The notes: generated by a model not told the origin, from the sequence alone. A stretch of DNA of 24,432 nt from an uncultured Roseburia sp. (GCA_934292805.1 CAKQXQ010000034.1:1-24432); one strand, 5' to 3'; counted from the first letter of the stretch, positions 1 through 7,116 are shown. Numbers and translations: made by a program.

Positions 1-111
1 GAGCCTGATTGTGGGGTGAAAGAAGCACTGGCGGAAGGAAAGATCAGTGAGCTCCGTTATGAGAACTACAAGCTGCTCTACGAGGAGCTTAAGGATGTCA
101 GAAAGTATTGA
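1..111 (+). CDS. rsgA: RsgA ribosome-maturation GTPase, C-terminal end only
   Basis: Only the last 36 codons are present, open from base 1 to the TGA at 109-111. The peptide begins EPDCGVKEALAEG and continues with RYENYKLLYEEL. This matches the C-terminal helical tail of RsgA (YloQ), the circularly permuted GTPase that helps mature the 30S ribosomal subunit. In that family the tail follows the zinc-binding knuckle and carries the pattern EP.C.VK.A...G.I...RY.NY. The rpe gene starts 86 bases downstream, and the order rsgA-rpe-thiN is conserved in many Firmicutes, which supports the call. The GTPase and OB-fold parts lie outside the window. Confidence 0.88.
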   Translation, partial: EPDCGVKEALAEGKISELRYENYKLLYEELKDVRKY

Positions 112-197
112 CAGGATATTATATATAATGGAAATAAAAGTAAGAGAACTGTTTTATCAACAATGATTAATTACGGGTTCGTTTGGAGGAAGAAGTT

Positions 198-851
198 ATG
201 AATTGTTTGTCACCATCAATTTTATCAGCAGATTTTGCAAATCTTGGCGGACAGATCAGAGAATTAGACGAGGCAGGAGCACAGTATGTCCATATTGATG
301 TAATGGATGGGATGTTTGTCCCAAGTATTTCTTTTGGAATGCCGGTCATAAAAAGCATCAGGTCATGTACAGACCGTATCTTTGATGTGCATCTTATGAT
401 TGAAGAGCCGGTACGTTATATTGACGAATTTGCAGAAGCAGGAGCGGATCTGATCACAGTACATGCAGAGGCATGTAAGCATCTGGATCGTACACTCGAA
501 GCAATCAAGGAAAAGGGATTACTTGCAGGTGTCGCGATCAATCCGGCAACTCCGTTATCTGCGATCGAGTGGGTACTGCCGAAGGCGGATATGGTGCTTA
601 TTATGACAGTAAACCCTGGATTTGGTGGTCAGAAGCTGATCCCATATACGGTAGAGAAAGTCCGCACATTAAAGAAAATGATCGATAAAGCCGGATTAAA
701 GACGGACATCCAGGTAGACGGCGGAATTAATTTTGAGAATGTAGAAGAAATGATGGATGCCGGAGCCAATATTATTGTAGCAGGAAGTGCAGTATTTAAG
801 GGAGATATTACAGAGAATGTCGAACGCTTTCTTGAAATCCTGAATGCTTAG
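198..851 (+). CDS. rpe: Ribulose-phosphate 3-epimerase
   Basis: Interconverts D-ribulose 5-phosphate and D-xylulose 5-phosphate in the cytosolic pentose phosphate pathway. The 217-residue product is a single TIM barrel of normal family length. Visible family motifs are LSPSILSADF at the N-terminus, VHIDVMDG with the metal and catalytic residues His32 and Asp34, FDVHLM with His65, the flexible loop VNPGFGGQ near 138-145, and IQVDGGI with catalytic Asp174. The ATG at 198 was chosen because GGAGGA at 185-190 sits 7 bases upstream; a TTG at 183 in the same frame would overlap that ribosome site. It lies between rsgA and thiN and is probably cotranscribed with rsgA, since no convincing promoter was found in the 86-base gap. 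Confidence 0.97.
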   Translation: MNCLSPSILSADFANLGGQIRELDEAGAQYVHIDVMDGMFVPSISFGMPVIKSIRSCTDRIFDVHLMIEEPVRYIDEFAEAGADLITVHAEACKHLDRTLEAIKEKGLLAGVAINPATPLSAIEWVLPKADMVLIMTVNPGFGGQKLIPYTVEKVRTLKKMIDKAGLKTDIQVDGGINFENVEEMMDAGANIIVAGSAVFKGDITENVERFLEILNA

Positions 852-900
852 TAAAAAAGAATAAAAGTGTCAAGAACCAGAAATGGAATAGAAAAACAGG

Positions 901-931
901 AAACAGTACATAGGCATTATGTACTGTTTTT
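901..931 (+). terminator. Perfect 12-bp hairpin with short T run after rpe
   Basis: AAACAGTACATA (901-912) pairs perfectly with TATGTACTGTTT (918-929) around a 5-base loop. The T run is 927-931. The stem is AT-rich and the tail short, so this may be a weak or leaky terminator that still lets some transcription reach thiN, 30 bases downstream. Confidence 0.5.
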
Positions 932-966
932 GATAATAAAAAATAAAATCAAAGGAAAATGTGAAG

Positions 967-1617
967 ATGAAACATTTCGCAATAGTTGTTGGCGGAACAA
1001 TTGACGATAAAACAGCAATGAAGGTTTTGGAGAGTGAAAACGTGACATACACGATCGCAGCAGATTCCGGGATGAATTTCTTTTACCGCGTGGGATGGAA
1101 ACCGGATTATATTGTAGGAGATTTTGACTCTGCATCCAGTGATGCCATGAAATATTTTCAGTCACAGACGGGGATTGAATGGGAGACATTAAATCCGGTC
1201 AAGGATGACACGGATACGGAACACTCCATCCGCAAAGCGATTGCTCTCGGAGCGGACAAGATCACATTGCTTGGGGCTACCGGAACAAGACTGGACCATG
1301 TGCTCGGAAATATCGAACTTCTCGGAATCGGTCTTAAGGAGCAGGTGGATATCCAGATCGTGGATGCAAATAACAGGATACATCTGATCGATCATCCGCT
1401 TGTGATCAGGAAGGATAGTCAGTATGGAAAATATGTATCGTTGATCCCATACACGGAACAGGTGTCCGGACTTACCCTGCAAGGTTTTAAGTATTCTCTT
1501 GAAAACGCTGTGCTGCATGGATTTTGTTCACTTGGTGTGAGCAATGAAATTGTGGACGAAGAAGCTGAGATTAGTTTCACACAGGGAATCCTGATCGTGA
1601 TCGAGTCTTGTGATTAA
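967..1617 (+). CDS. thiN: Thiamine diphosphokinase
   Basis: Transfers pyrophosphate from ATP to thiamine, giving thiamine diphosphate. The 216-residue protein shows the family landmarks: an N-terminal Rossmann-like start (MKHFAIVVGG), AADSG at 31-35, the acidic metal-binding motif GDFDS at 51-55, KDDTDTEHS near 79-87, and GATGTRLDH at 103-111 in the catalytic domain. The C-terminal part is the beta-sandwich that binds thiamine. The start is uncertain: AAAGGA at 951-956 lies 10 bases before the ATG at 967 but only 4 before an in-frame GTG at 961, which would add two residues. ATG is preferred because it gives the usual family N-terminus. It follows rpe, as in many Firmicutes. Confidence 0.95.
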   Translation: MKHFAIVVGGTIDDKTAMKVLESENVTYTIAADSGMNFFYRVGWKPDYIVGDFDSASSDAMKYFQSQTGIEWETLNPVKDDTDTEHSIRKAIALGADKITLLGATGTRLDHVLGNIELLGIGLKEQVDIQIVDANNRIHLIDHPLVIRKDSQYGKYVSLIPYTEQVSGLTLQGFKYSLENAVLHGFCSLGVSNEIVDEEAEISFTQGILIVIESCD

Positions 1618-1913
1618 GCGGTTGTCCTACAGGAAAGTGCACTGATTATGAAAAATTGTGTACACTGGATTATGGAAAATTAGTGGTTTCAAAATTGCAA
1701 AACTTATGATATAATAATTGGCTGTATCGGCTTATTTATGTTTATATAGCAGAAAGATTTGAATTTTCAATGTACATACTTAGACACACAAAGGCACAAA
1801 GGTGCATTGAAACGAATAATGACCTGAAAAATTGTGTGGTAAATTGTGCAGTAAATAATATAGAAAGGTGGAAATGCCCCAAATAAGGCATTTTCGGACA
1901 GGTAAAATTCATT
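1618..1913 (+). promoter_or_regulatory. ychF leader region with a candidate promoter and repeated AT-rich motifs
   Basis: This gap of 296 bases has no convincing gene. A perfect TATAAT lies at 1710-1715 with a weak -35 candidate TTCAAA at 1688-1693 (16-base spacer). The 13-mer TGAAAAATTGTGT occurs at 1649-1661 and again at 1825-1837, with related forms at 1673-1685 and 1840-1849. Nearer ychF is a small hairpin (AAATGCC 1872-1878 with GGCATTT 1887-1893). Promoter strength and operator function are inferred only from base composition and pattern. Confidence 0.4.
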
Positions 1914-1966
1914 ATGAAATTAGGAATCGTTGGACTTCCAAACGTTGGAAAAAGTACATTATTTAA
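1874..1966 (+). CDS. Possible 30-codon upstream ORF overlapping the ychF start
   Basis: An ATG at 1874 follows a good ribosome site (AAAGGTGG, 1864-1871) and opens 30 codons ending in TAA at 1964-1966, in a different frame from ychF and running about 50 bases into it. The peptide starts MPQIRHFRTGK and is basic, with no family I recognise. The ATG lies in the stem of a small hairpin. By contrast ychF itself has only a weak AGGT about 10 bases before its ATG. The ORF may be a translational regulator of ychF or chance; the sequence alone does not decide. Confidence 0.2.
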   Translation: MPQIRHFRTGKIHYEIRNRWTSKRWKKYII

Positions 1967-3014
1967 TTCCCTGACCAAAGCAGGAGCATTATCTGCAAAT
2001 TATCCATTTGCAACAATTGATCCGAATGTCGGAATTGTTTCAGTACCGGATGAGAGAATCGTAAAGCTTGGTGAACTTTATCATACAAAGAAAGTAACAC
2101 CTGCAACAATTGAGTTTGTTGATATTGCTGGTCTCGTAAAAGGCGCGAGTAAAGGAGAGGGACTTGGTAACCAGTTCCTTGCAAATATCCGAGAAGTAGA
2201 TGCAATCGTACATGTTGTACGCTGCTTCGAAGATACTAATATTATCCATGTAGATGGAAGTATTGATCCAGCAAGGGATATTGAGACAATTAATCTGGAA
2301 CTGATATTCTCTGATATTGAAATTCTTGACAGAAGAATCGCAAAGATTGCAAAACAGGCAAGAATGGATAAAACGGCTGCCAAAGAGCTTGAACTTGTTG
2401 AAGCAGTCAAGGCACATCTCGAAGATGGCAAAATGGCAAGATCTTTTGAAGTACCGGAGGATGAAGATGCACAGATCTGGTTTAAAGGATACAATCTTCT
2501 GACAGCAAAACCAACGATCTATGCAGCCAATGTTACAGAAGATGATCTTGCAGATGACGGAGCATCCAACCCACATGTTGCCAAAGTAAGAGAGATGGCG
2601 AAGGAAGAAGGAGCAGAAGTATTTGTCATCTGTGCACAGATCGAACAGGAACTTGCAGAGCTTTCCGAAGAAGAAAAGAAAGAATACTTAGACGATCTTG
2701 GAGTTACATCCAGTGGTCTTGATAAACTGGTGGCAGCAAGCTATAGCTTACTTGGTCTTATCAGCTTCCTTACTGCAGGAGAAGATGAGTGTCGTGCATG
2801 GACAATTAAGAAAGGTACAAAAGCACCACAGGCTGCAGGTAAGATCCACACAGATTTCGAACGTGGATTCATTAAAGCTGAGGTAGTAAACTACCAGGAT
2901 CTTCTTGACAATGGAAGTCTTGCTGCAGCAAGAGAAAAGGGAATCGTTGGAATGGAAGGAAAAGAATATGTTGTAAAAGACGGTGATGTGATCCTGTTCC
3001 GTTTCAATGTATAA
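1914..3014 (+). CDS. ychF: YchF/OLA1-family redox-regulated ATPase
   Basis: A ribosome-associated P-loop NTPase of the Obg group that in this family prefers ATP over GTP. The 366-residue length is typical. The G1 loop GLPNVGKST spans residues 7-15. The normal G4 motif NKxD is replaced by NVTE (within IYAANVTEDD), the family hallmark that explains ATP preference. The C-terminal TGS-like domain contains the family signature around GTKAPQAAGKIHTDFERGFIKAEVV, given here in part, and the protein ends in the usual DGDVILFRFNV. The ATG at 1914 gives the canonical MKLGIVGLPNVGKS start although its ribosome site is weak. It stands alone between thiN and the ymxH-type gene, and the 296-base leader suggests its own promoter. 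Confidence 0.96.
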   Translation: MKLGIVGLPNVGKSTLFNSLTKAGALSANYPFATIDPNVGIVSVPDERIVKLGELYHTKKVTPATIEFVDIAGLVKGASKGEGLGNQFLANIREVDAIVHVVRCFEDTNIIHVDGSIDPARDIETINLELIFSDIEILDRRIAKIAKQARMDKTAAKELELVEAVKAHLEDGKMARSFEVPEDEDAQIWFKGYNLLTAKPTIYAANVTEDDLADDGASNPHVAKVREMAKEEGAEVFVICAQIEQELAELSEEEKKEYLDDLGVTSSGLDKLVAASYSLLGLISFLTAGEDECRAWTIKKGTKAPQAAGKIHTDFERGFIKAEVVNYQDLLDNGSLAAAREKGIVGMEGKEYVVKDGDVILFRFNV

Positions 3015-3085
3015 AAAGAAGGCAGCTTTTGCAGAAATGAACCATATAAAACATTTATTTTTCATAATATATGCAACTGAATGAG

Positions 3086-3136
3086 AAGAACGCATATCAT
3101 TTTCCAAAGAGGTTTGTGAGAATGATATGCGTTTTT
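3086..3136 (+). promoter_or_regulatory. Strong hairpin that buries the start codon of the ylmC/ymxH gene
   Basis: AACGCATATCATT (3089-3101) pairs perfectly with AATGATATGCGTT (3121-3133). Three more pairs (one G-U) extend it to 3086 and 3136. The 3' arm runs into five T residues (3132-3136), so it could end ychF transcription. The same arm contains the ATG of the next gene at 3127-3129, and the 19-base loop holds its purine-rich ribosome site (AAAGAGG, 3106-3112). Confidence 0.7.
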
Positions 3137-3384
3137 GTGATCTGACCGAAAAAGAAGTGATCAACGTCTGTGACTGTAAATGCCTTGGAAATGTGAGAGA
3201 CCTGGATATTGATGAGAGAGATGGAAGAATCCGTGCACTGATCGTGCCGGGACCTGGAAAATGGCTTGGCTGCATCTGCCGGGATTATGAAATATTTATT
3301 CCATGGTGTAAGATTGTAAGAATCGGACCCGATATCATACTGGTTGATATTGATGAGAAAGAAGCGAGACACAAAGTTACATAA
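3127..3384 (+). CDS. YlmC/YmxH-family PRC-barrel protein (sporulation-associated family)
   Basis: An 85-residue protein of the YlmC/YmxH family, small PRC-barrel proteins found almost only in endospore-forming Firmicutes. The family signature is visible: MRFCDLTEKEVINVCDC at the start, GNVRDLDIDE, then LIVPGPGKWLGC, and the C-terminal IGPDIILVDI. The biochemical role is not established in general. The ATG at 3127 gives the canonical MR.CDL.EKEVIN start. That ATG is inside a 13-16 bp hairpin, with the nearest purine-rich stretch in the loop, so translation is probably structure-controlled or occurs mainly on transcripts that start downstream of the 5' arm. It lies between ychF and nrdR. Confidence 0.85.
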   Translation: MRFCDLTEKEVINVCDCKCLGNVRDLDIDERDGRIRALIVPGPGKWLGCICRDYEIFIPWCKIVRIGPDIILVDIDEKEARHKVT

Positions 3385-3433
3385 GCTGCAAAACATAAAA
3401 TCACAGGCATAGAATCACATAAGCTGCAAACGG

Positions 3434-3462
3434 TTGACAAGTTGCAAAGGGACGGATATACT
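3434..3462 (+). promoter_or_regulatory. Sigma-A promoter of nrdR
   Basis: TTGACA at 3434-3439 and TATACT at 3457-3462 are separated by exactly 17 bases. Transcription should begin near 3468-3470, leaving a short leader that includes AGGAGG. A 14-bp direct repeat (ACATAAGCTGCAAA) lies upstream at 3379-3392 and 3417-3430, its second copy ending four bases before the -35. Confidence 0.85.
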
Positions 3463-3486
3463 AAAGTCTAGTAGGAGGTAGTGGGT

Positions 3487-3939
3487 ATGAAATGTCCTTT
3501 TTGCAGTAGTGATAATACCAGAGTGATCGATTCCAGACCTGCAGATGACAATAATTCCATCCGTAGAAGAAGACTATGTGATGAGTGTGGGAAGCGGTTT
3601 ACAACATACGAGAAGGTAGAGACAATACCTCTTATCGTGATCAAGAAAGATAATAACAGGGAACAATATGACAGATCGAAGATTGAGGCAGGAGTACTTC
3701 GGGCATGCCATAAGAGACCTATTTCCGTGAATCAGATCAATGCGATGGTTGATGAAGTGGAGACTGAGATCTTTAACCGGGAAGAGAAGGAGATACCGAG
3801 TACTCTGATCGGCGAGATTGTTATGGATAAGATCAAGAATCTGGATTCAGTCGCATATGTGAGATTTGCATCTGTTTACAGAGAGTTCAAGGATGTGAAT
3901 ACATTCATGAGCGAATTGAAAAAGATGCTGGATAAGTAA
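3487..3939 (+). CDS. nrdR: Transcriptional repressor NrdR
   Basis: Zinc-ribbon and ATP-cone repressor that senses ATP/dATP and controls ribonucleotide reductase genes. The 150-residue length is typical. The N-terminal zinc ribbon has MKCPFC with Cys3 and Cys6, then CDECGKRFTTYE with Cys31 and Cys34; VIDSR and RRRR lie between. The ATP-cone domain occupies about residues 48-138, starting at IPLIVIKKDNNREQYDRSKIE. The ATG at 3487 was chosen because AGGAGG (3473-3478) sits 8 bases upstream; an in-frame GTG at 3481 is only 2 bases from it. It has its own near-consensus promoter and a downstream terminator, so it is probably a single-gene unit. No reductase gene is in the window. Confidence 0.97.
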   Translation: MKCPFCSSDNTRVIDSRPADDNNSIRRRRLCDECGKRFTTYEKVETIPLIVIKKDNNREQYDRSKIEAGVLRACHKRPISVNQINAMVDEVETEIFNREEKEIPSTLIGEIVMDKIKNLDSVAYVRFASVYREFKDVNTFMSELKKMLDK

Positions 3940-3955
3940 TAAAAGAATAAATGAT

Positions 3956-4011
3956 AAGGCTGTTGCACTATGGGCAGATTTCACAGCAATGATAGTGCAT
4001 CAGTCTTTTTT
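3956..4011 (+). terminator. Intrinsic terminator of nrdR
   Basis: GGCTGTTGCACTAT (3958-3971) pairs with ATAGTGCATCAGTC (3992-4005) with one mismatch and one G-U pair, around a loop of about 20 bases, followed by a run of T residues from 4006. It lies 17 bases after the nrdR stop codon. Confidence 0.85.
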
Positions 4012-4032
4012 CTGTGTGAAGGTGCTTTATAG

Positions 4033-4094
4033 GATTCAGGTGTCAAAAGGTCTGCATTTAAGCTTATACTAGCAGATCTTTTGACACCTGAATC
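4033..4094. repeat. Isolated 23-bp palindrome without a T tail
   Basis: The arms 4033-4055 and 4072-4094 are reverse complements over 23 positions with a single G-U type difference, around a 16-base loop that contains AAGCTT. It begins GATTCAGGTGTCAAAAGG and ends in GACACCTGAATC. No T run follows on either strand, so it is not an ordinary terminator. It stands between the nrdR terminator and yqeG. It may be a REP-like dispersed palindrome, a protein-binding site or a leader hairpin. Confidence 0.7.
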
Positions 4095-4146
4095 GATATA
4101 GCTAAAAGGACAGGCAGATACAGCCTGAAAACAGGAAGGAAGAAAT

Positions 4147-4650
4147 ATGCTGGGAAAATTTTATCCGGGAGAATATCTCGATTCTACGTATACGATCGAC
4201 TTTGATCGTCTGTATCAGGAAGGATACCGGGGTGTGATCTTTGACATTGATAATACACTGGTACCGCATGGCGCACCTGCGGATGAACGTGCGATTGCCT
4301 TATTTGCACATCTAAAAGAACTCGGATTTCAGTGCATGCTGTTGTCCAATAATAAAGAGCCGCGAGTGAAGATGTTCAATGATGCGGTACACGTATCCTA
4401 TATTTATAAAGCAGGAAAACCAAAGCCTGCCAATTACAGAAAAGCAATGGAGCTGATGGGAACGGATACATCGAATACGATTTTTGTGGGAGATCAGATC
4501 TTTACAGATGTGTATGGGGCCAATCTTGCAGGAATCCGTACAATTCTGGTGAAACCGATCCATCCAAAGGAAGAGATCCAGATTGTTCTGAAACGTTATC
4601 TGGAGAAAATCGTACTGTTTTTTTATGCAAGAAAGCAAAAAAAGAACTGA
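4147..4650 (+). CDS. YqeG-family HAD IIIA-type phosphatase
   Basis: A 167-residue haloacid-dehalogenase superfamily phosphatase of the YqeG family. Motif I is FDIDNTLV with the nucleophile and acid/base pair Asp33 and Asp35. Motif II is LLSNN. The conserved lysine motif is GKPKP. Motif III is VGDQIFTDVYGAN. YqeG relatives are cytosolic phosphatases whose natural substrate in bacteria is not settled; eukaryotic relatives act on phosphatidylglycerophosphate. The ribosome site AGGAAGGA (4133-4140) precedes the ATG at 4147. In Bacillus the gene sits with yqeH and aroE; here rpiB follows after 46 bases instead. A small 6-bp hairpin (4647-4661) spans the stop codon but has no T tail, so cotranscription with rpiB is likely. 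Confidence 0.92.
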   Translation: MLGKFYPGEYLDSTYTIDFDRLYQEGYRGVIFDIDNTLVPHGAPADERAIALFAHLKELGFQCMLLSNNKEPRVKMFNDAVHVSYIYKAGKPKPANYRKAMELMGTDTSNTIFVGDQIFTDVYGANLAGIRTILVKPIHPKEEIQIVLKRYLEKIVLFFYARKQKKN

Positions 4651-4696
4651 CAGAATGTCAGCCAAAATAAAAGATATATGATAAAGGAGCAAAAAA

Positions 4697-5140
4697 ATGA
4701 AAATTGCAATTGGAAACGATCATGCAGCAACTGATTTAAAATTTGAGATTATGGATTATGTGAAGAGTCTGGGACATGAAGTTGTGAATTATGGAACAGA
4801 TGACAATGTGAGCTGCAACTATCCGGAATATGGTGAAAAAGTAGGACGTGCCGTAGTAAATGGAGATGCAGACTGCGGAATCTTAATCTGTGGAACAGGA
4901 GTAGGAATCTCAATTGCAGCCAATAAAGTAAATGGTGTACGTGCTGCAGTATGCTCTGACTGTGCAACCGCAAGACTTGTAAAAGAACATAATAATGCCA
5001 ATATTATTGCATTCGGTGCCAGAATCGTTGGTTCGGAGCTTGCAAAGGATATTGTAAAAGCTTATCTTGACGCAGAATTCCAGGGTGGAAGACATCAGAC
5101 AAGAATCGATATGATCCACGAAATTGAGACAAGAAATTAA
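4697..5140 (+). CDS. rpiB: Ribose 5-phosphate isomerase B
   Basis: Interconverts ribose 5-phosphate and ribulose 5-phosphate, so it acts one step from the epimerase encoded at 198-851. It is a LacA/RpiB-family protein of 147 residues, the usual length. Motifs: IGNDHAATDLK at 5-15 (Asp8, His9), YPEYGEKV, the active-site loop GILICGTGVGISIAANK with catalytic Cys65, and KEHNNANIIAFGAR. AAAGGAG lies 8 bases before the ATG. Some family members act on allose 6-phosphate or are sugar-phosphate isomerases of other pathways; with no allose or tagatose genes around, ribose 5-phosphate is the most likely substrate. No terminator was seen before efp, which has its own promoter. Confidence 0.93.
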   Translation: MKIAIGNDHAATDLKFEIMDYVKSLGHEVVNYGTDDNVSCNYPEYGEKVGRAVVNGDADCGILICGTGVGISIAANKVNGVRAAVCSDCATARLVKEHNNANIIAFGARIVGSELAKDIVKAYLDAEFQGGRHQTRIDMIHEIETRN

Positions 5141-5169
5141 CAAAAGATGCGTTAATTAAGAAAAAAGGC

Positions 5170-5198
5170 TTGAAAAGTACTATCTTTTATTATAAAAT
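5170..5198 (+). promoter_or_regulatory. Sigma-A promoter of efp
   Basis: TTGAAA at 5170-5175 and TAAAAT at 5193-5198 with a 17-base spacer. It lies 30 bases after the rpiB stop and about 55 bases before the efp start. Confidence 0.7.
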
Positions 5199-5252
5199 AA
5201 TACAATCAGAGGGCTTTTTATGCCCATATGCAATTTTAAGGAGGAAGTTTGA

Positions 5253-5810
5253 ATGATTTCAGCAGGCGATTTCAGAAATGGTATCACTATTGAATTAGAG
5301 GGTAACATTTATCAGATTATCGAATTCCAGCACGTTAAACCAGGTAAAGGTGCAGCGTTTGTAAGAACAAAGTTAAAGAATATCAAGAGTGGCGGTGTAG
5401 TAGAGAAGACATTCCGTCCTACAGAGAAATGCCCACAGGCACGTATCGAGAGAAAAGATTATCAGTATTTATATGCTGATGGTGATTTATACTACTTCAT
5501 GGATGTTGAGACATATGATCAGATCGCTTTATCCAAAGATGATATCGGCGATGCATTAAAATTTGTAAAAGAAAACGAGATGGTTAAGCTTTGCTCTCAT
5601 AACGGAAGCGTATTCTCCGTAGAGCCACCTCTTTTCGTAGAGTTAGTAATCACAGATACAGAGCCTGGATTCAAAGGAGATACAGCTACAGGTGCTACAA
5701 AGCCAGCTGTTGTTGAGACAGGAGCTACTGTATATGTACCATTATTCGTTGAGCAGGATGACGTGATTAAGATCGACACACGTACAGGAGAATATTTATC
5801 ACGTGTTTAA
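5253..5810 (+). CDS. efp: Translation elongation factor P
   Basis: Binds between the ribosomal P and E sites and relieves stalling at consecutive prolines. The 185-residue protein has the three-domain length of the family. The N-terminal KOW-like domain carries HVKPGKGAAFVR, in which Lys32 at the loop tip is the position modified in many bacteria. The central OB domain contains FVKENEMVKLCSHNG, and the C-terminal OB domain has the family signature VTDTEPGFKGDTATGATKPA in the standard form (here beginning with IT). The start at 5253 follows AAGGAGGA with good spacing. It has its own promoter upstream and a strong terminator downstream, so it is monocistronic. No lysine-modifying enzyme gene is in the window. 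Confidence 0.98.
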   Translation: MISAGDFRNGITIELEGNIYQIIEFQHVKPGKGAAFVRTKLKNIKSGGVVEKTFRPTEKCPQARIERKDYQYLYADGDLYYFMDVETYDQIALSKDDIGDALKFVKENEMVKLCSHNGSVFSVEPPLFVELVITDTEPGFKGDTATGATKPAVVETGATVYVPLFVEQDDVIKIDTRTGEYLSRV

Positions 5811-5848
5811 TGCGTAATGGCATAAGTGAATAACAATTCATAACAGAT

Positions 5849-5878
5849 AACCCCGGAAGCCTTTATTTCCGGGGTTTT
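5849..5878 (+). terminator. Intrinsic terminator of efp
   Basis: AACCCCGGAA (5849-5858) pairs perfectly with TTCCGGGGTT (5867-5876) around an 8-base loop, followed by T residues to 5878. GC-rich 10-bp stem, 38 bases after the efp stop. Confidence 0.93.
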
Positions 5879-5933
5879 ACCATACGCGTTATTCTGACGT
5901 CATTTTTTAAAAACTTATGAGGGGGATCGGAAA

Positions 5934-7076
5934 ATGAAAATCATAAACGGACAGGTGTACACAGACGGAAAGTTTGTAGAGAAAGAAGTAAAAACGACAG
6001 GTAATCTTTTTGCAGCAGAATCTACAGATGAGCAGATGATCGATGCAGAGGGATGTTATGTAATTCCGGGACTGATCGATATCCATTTTCACGGATGTGC
6101 AGGTGTGGATTTTTGTGATGGTACAGTAGAGGCAATGCGTCATATGGCGGAGTATGAGATTAAAAATGGTGTAACATCCATTCATCCGGCAACGATGACA
6201 TTATCAGAGGAAGAGCTGATGAAGATCAGCCAGGCAGCGAAAACATTTCATGAGGAACAGAAAGCAGATGAGACATTATTGGCCAAAGAGGCAGAACTCG
6301 TCGGTATCTACATGGAAGGACCATTTATCTCCATGGAGAAAAAAGGTGCACAGAATCCTCTATATGTCCATAAACCGGATGCAGAAATGTTCCGTCGACT
6401 TCAGAAGGCAGCAGACGGTCTGTATCATGTCTGTGTTGTTGCACCGGAAGAACCGGGAGCAATGGAATTTATAGATGAAGTGAAAGGGGAAGTGCGCGTT
6501 TCAGTAGCACATACTACAGCAGATTTCGATACAGCGAAAGCAGCATTTGAGCATGGTGCAAGACAGGTAACGCATCTTTACAATGCAATGCCTCCATTTA
6601 CACATAGAGCTCCGGGTGTGATCGGAGCAGCATGTGACAACGATAATGTTATGGTAGAGATGATCTGCGACGGTGTTCATCTTCATCCGTCTACGATCCG
6701 TACAAGCTTTAAAATGTTTGGAAAAGAACGCATTATCCTCATCAGCGACAGTATGATGGCAACCGGTATGCCGGACGGAATCTATTCTCTTGGTGGACAG
6801 GAAGTACAGGTGCATGGTAACAAGGCAACACTTACTGTAGATGGTGCGATTGCAGGTTCTGCAACAGATTTATTCCATTGCCTGAAGTTCAATGTAAAGG
6901 AAGTAGGAATCCCATTTGAAACAGCTGTTATGTGTGCAACAGAGAATCCGGCAAAAGCAGTTGGAATCTGGGAGAAATACGGCAGTATTGAAGAGGGAAA
7001 ATACGCTGACTGTGTGATCGTAGATAAAGAATTCAATATCAGACATGTTGTAAAACATGGAAAGCTTGTTTTCTAA
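5934..7076 (+). CDS. nagA: N-acetylglucosamine-6-phosphate deacetylase
   Basis: Removes the acetyl group from N-acetylglucosamine 6-phosphate, feeding amino-sugar recycling and catabolism. It is an amidohydrolase of 380 residues, normal for the family. Metal and catalytic positions visible: HFHG at 51-54, MEGPF with Glu128, VAHTTAD with His193, THLYNAM with His214, DGVHLHP at 246-252 and the catalytic Asp272 in SDSM. The conserved C-terminal ENPAK and the metal-independent beta-sandwich segment YADCVIVD are present. The ATG at 5934 follows GAGGGGG. There is no neighbouring nagB or transporter, so this is a lone nagA. A TGACGTCA palindrome lies at 5895-5902 upstream; I found no convincing promoter. 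Confidence 0.96.
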   Translation: MKIINGQVYTDGKFVEKEVKTTGNLFAAESTDEQMIDAEGCYVIPGLIDIHFHGCAGVDFCDGTVEAMRHMAEYEIKNGVTSIHPATMTLSEEELMKISQAAKTFHEEQKADETLLAKEAELVGIYMEGPFISMEKKGAQNPLYVHKPDAEMFRRLQKAADGLYHVCVVAPEEPGAMEFIDEVKGEVRVSVAHTTADFDTAKAAFEHGARQVTHLYNAMPPFTHRAPGVIGAACDNDNVMVEMICDGVHLHPSTIRTSFKMFGKERIILISDSMMATGMPDGIYSLGGQEVQVHGNKATLTVDGAIAGSATDLFHCLKFNVKEVGIPFETAVMCATENPAKAVGIWEKYGSIEEGKYADCVIVDKEFNIRHVVKHGKLVF

Positions 7077-7116
7077 TACGAATTTAAATTTATTAAAAAC
7101 AATCTTATAATAAAAG

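Noticed and set aside
108..129. TTGACA (108-113) with TATAAT (124-129) as a promoter for rpe
   Set aside because: The spacer is only 10 bases, far from the 16-18 needed.
183..197. TTG start for rpe at 183
   Set aside because: The codons cover the ribosome site GGAGGA. The ATG at 198 has correct spacing and the family N-terminus.
2748..3275. 175-codon minus-strand frame across ychF and the ymxH-type gene
   Set aside because: It covers two genes with clear family matches and an intergenic hairpin; its composition is that of an antisense shadow.
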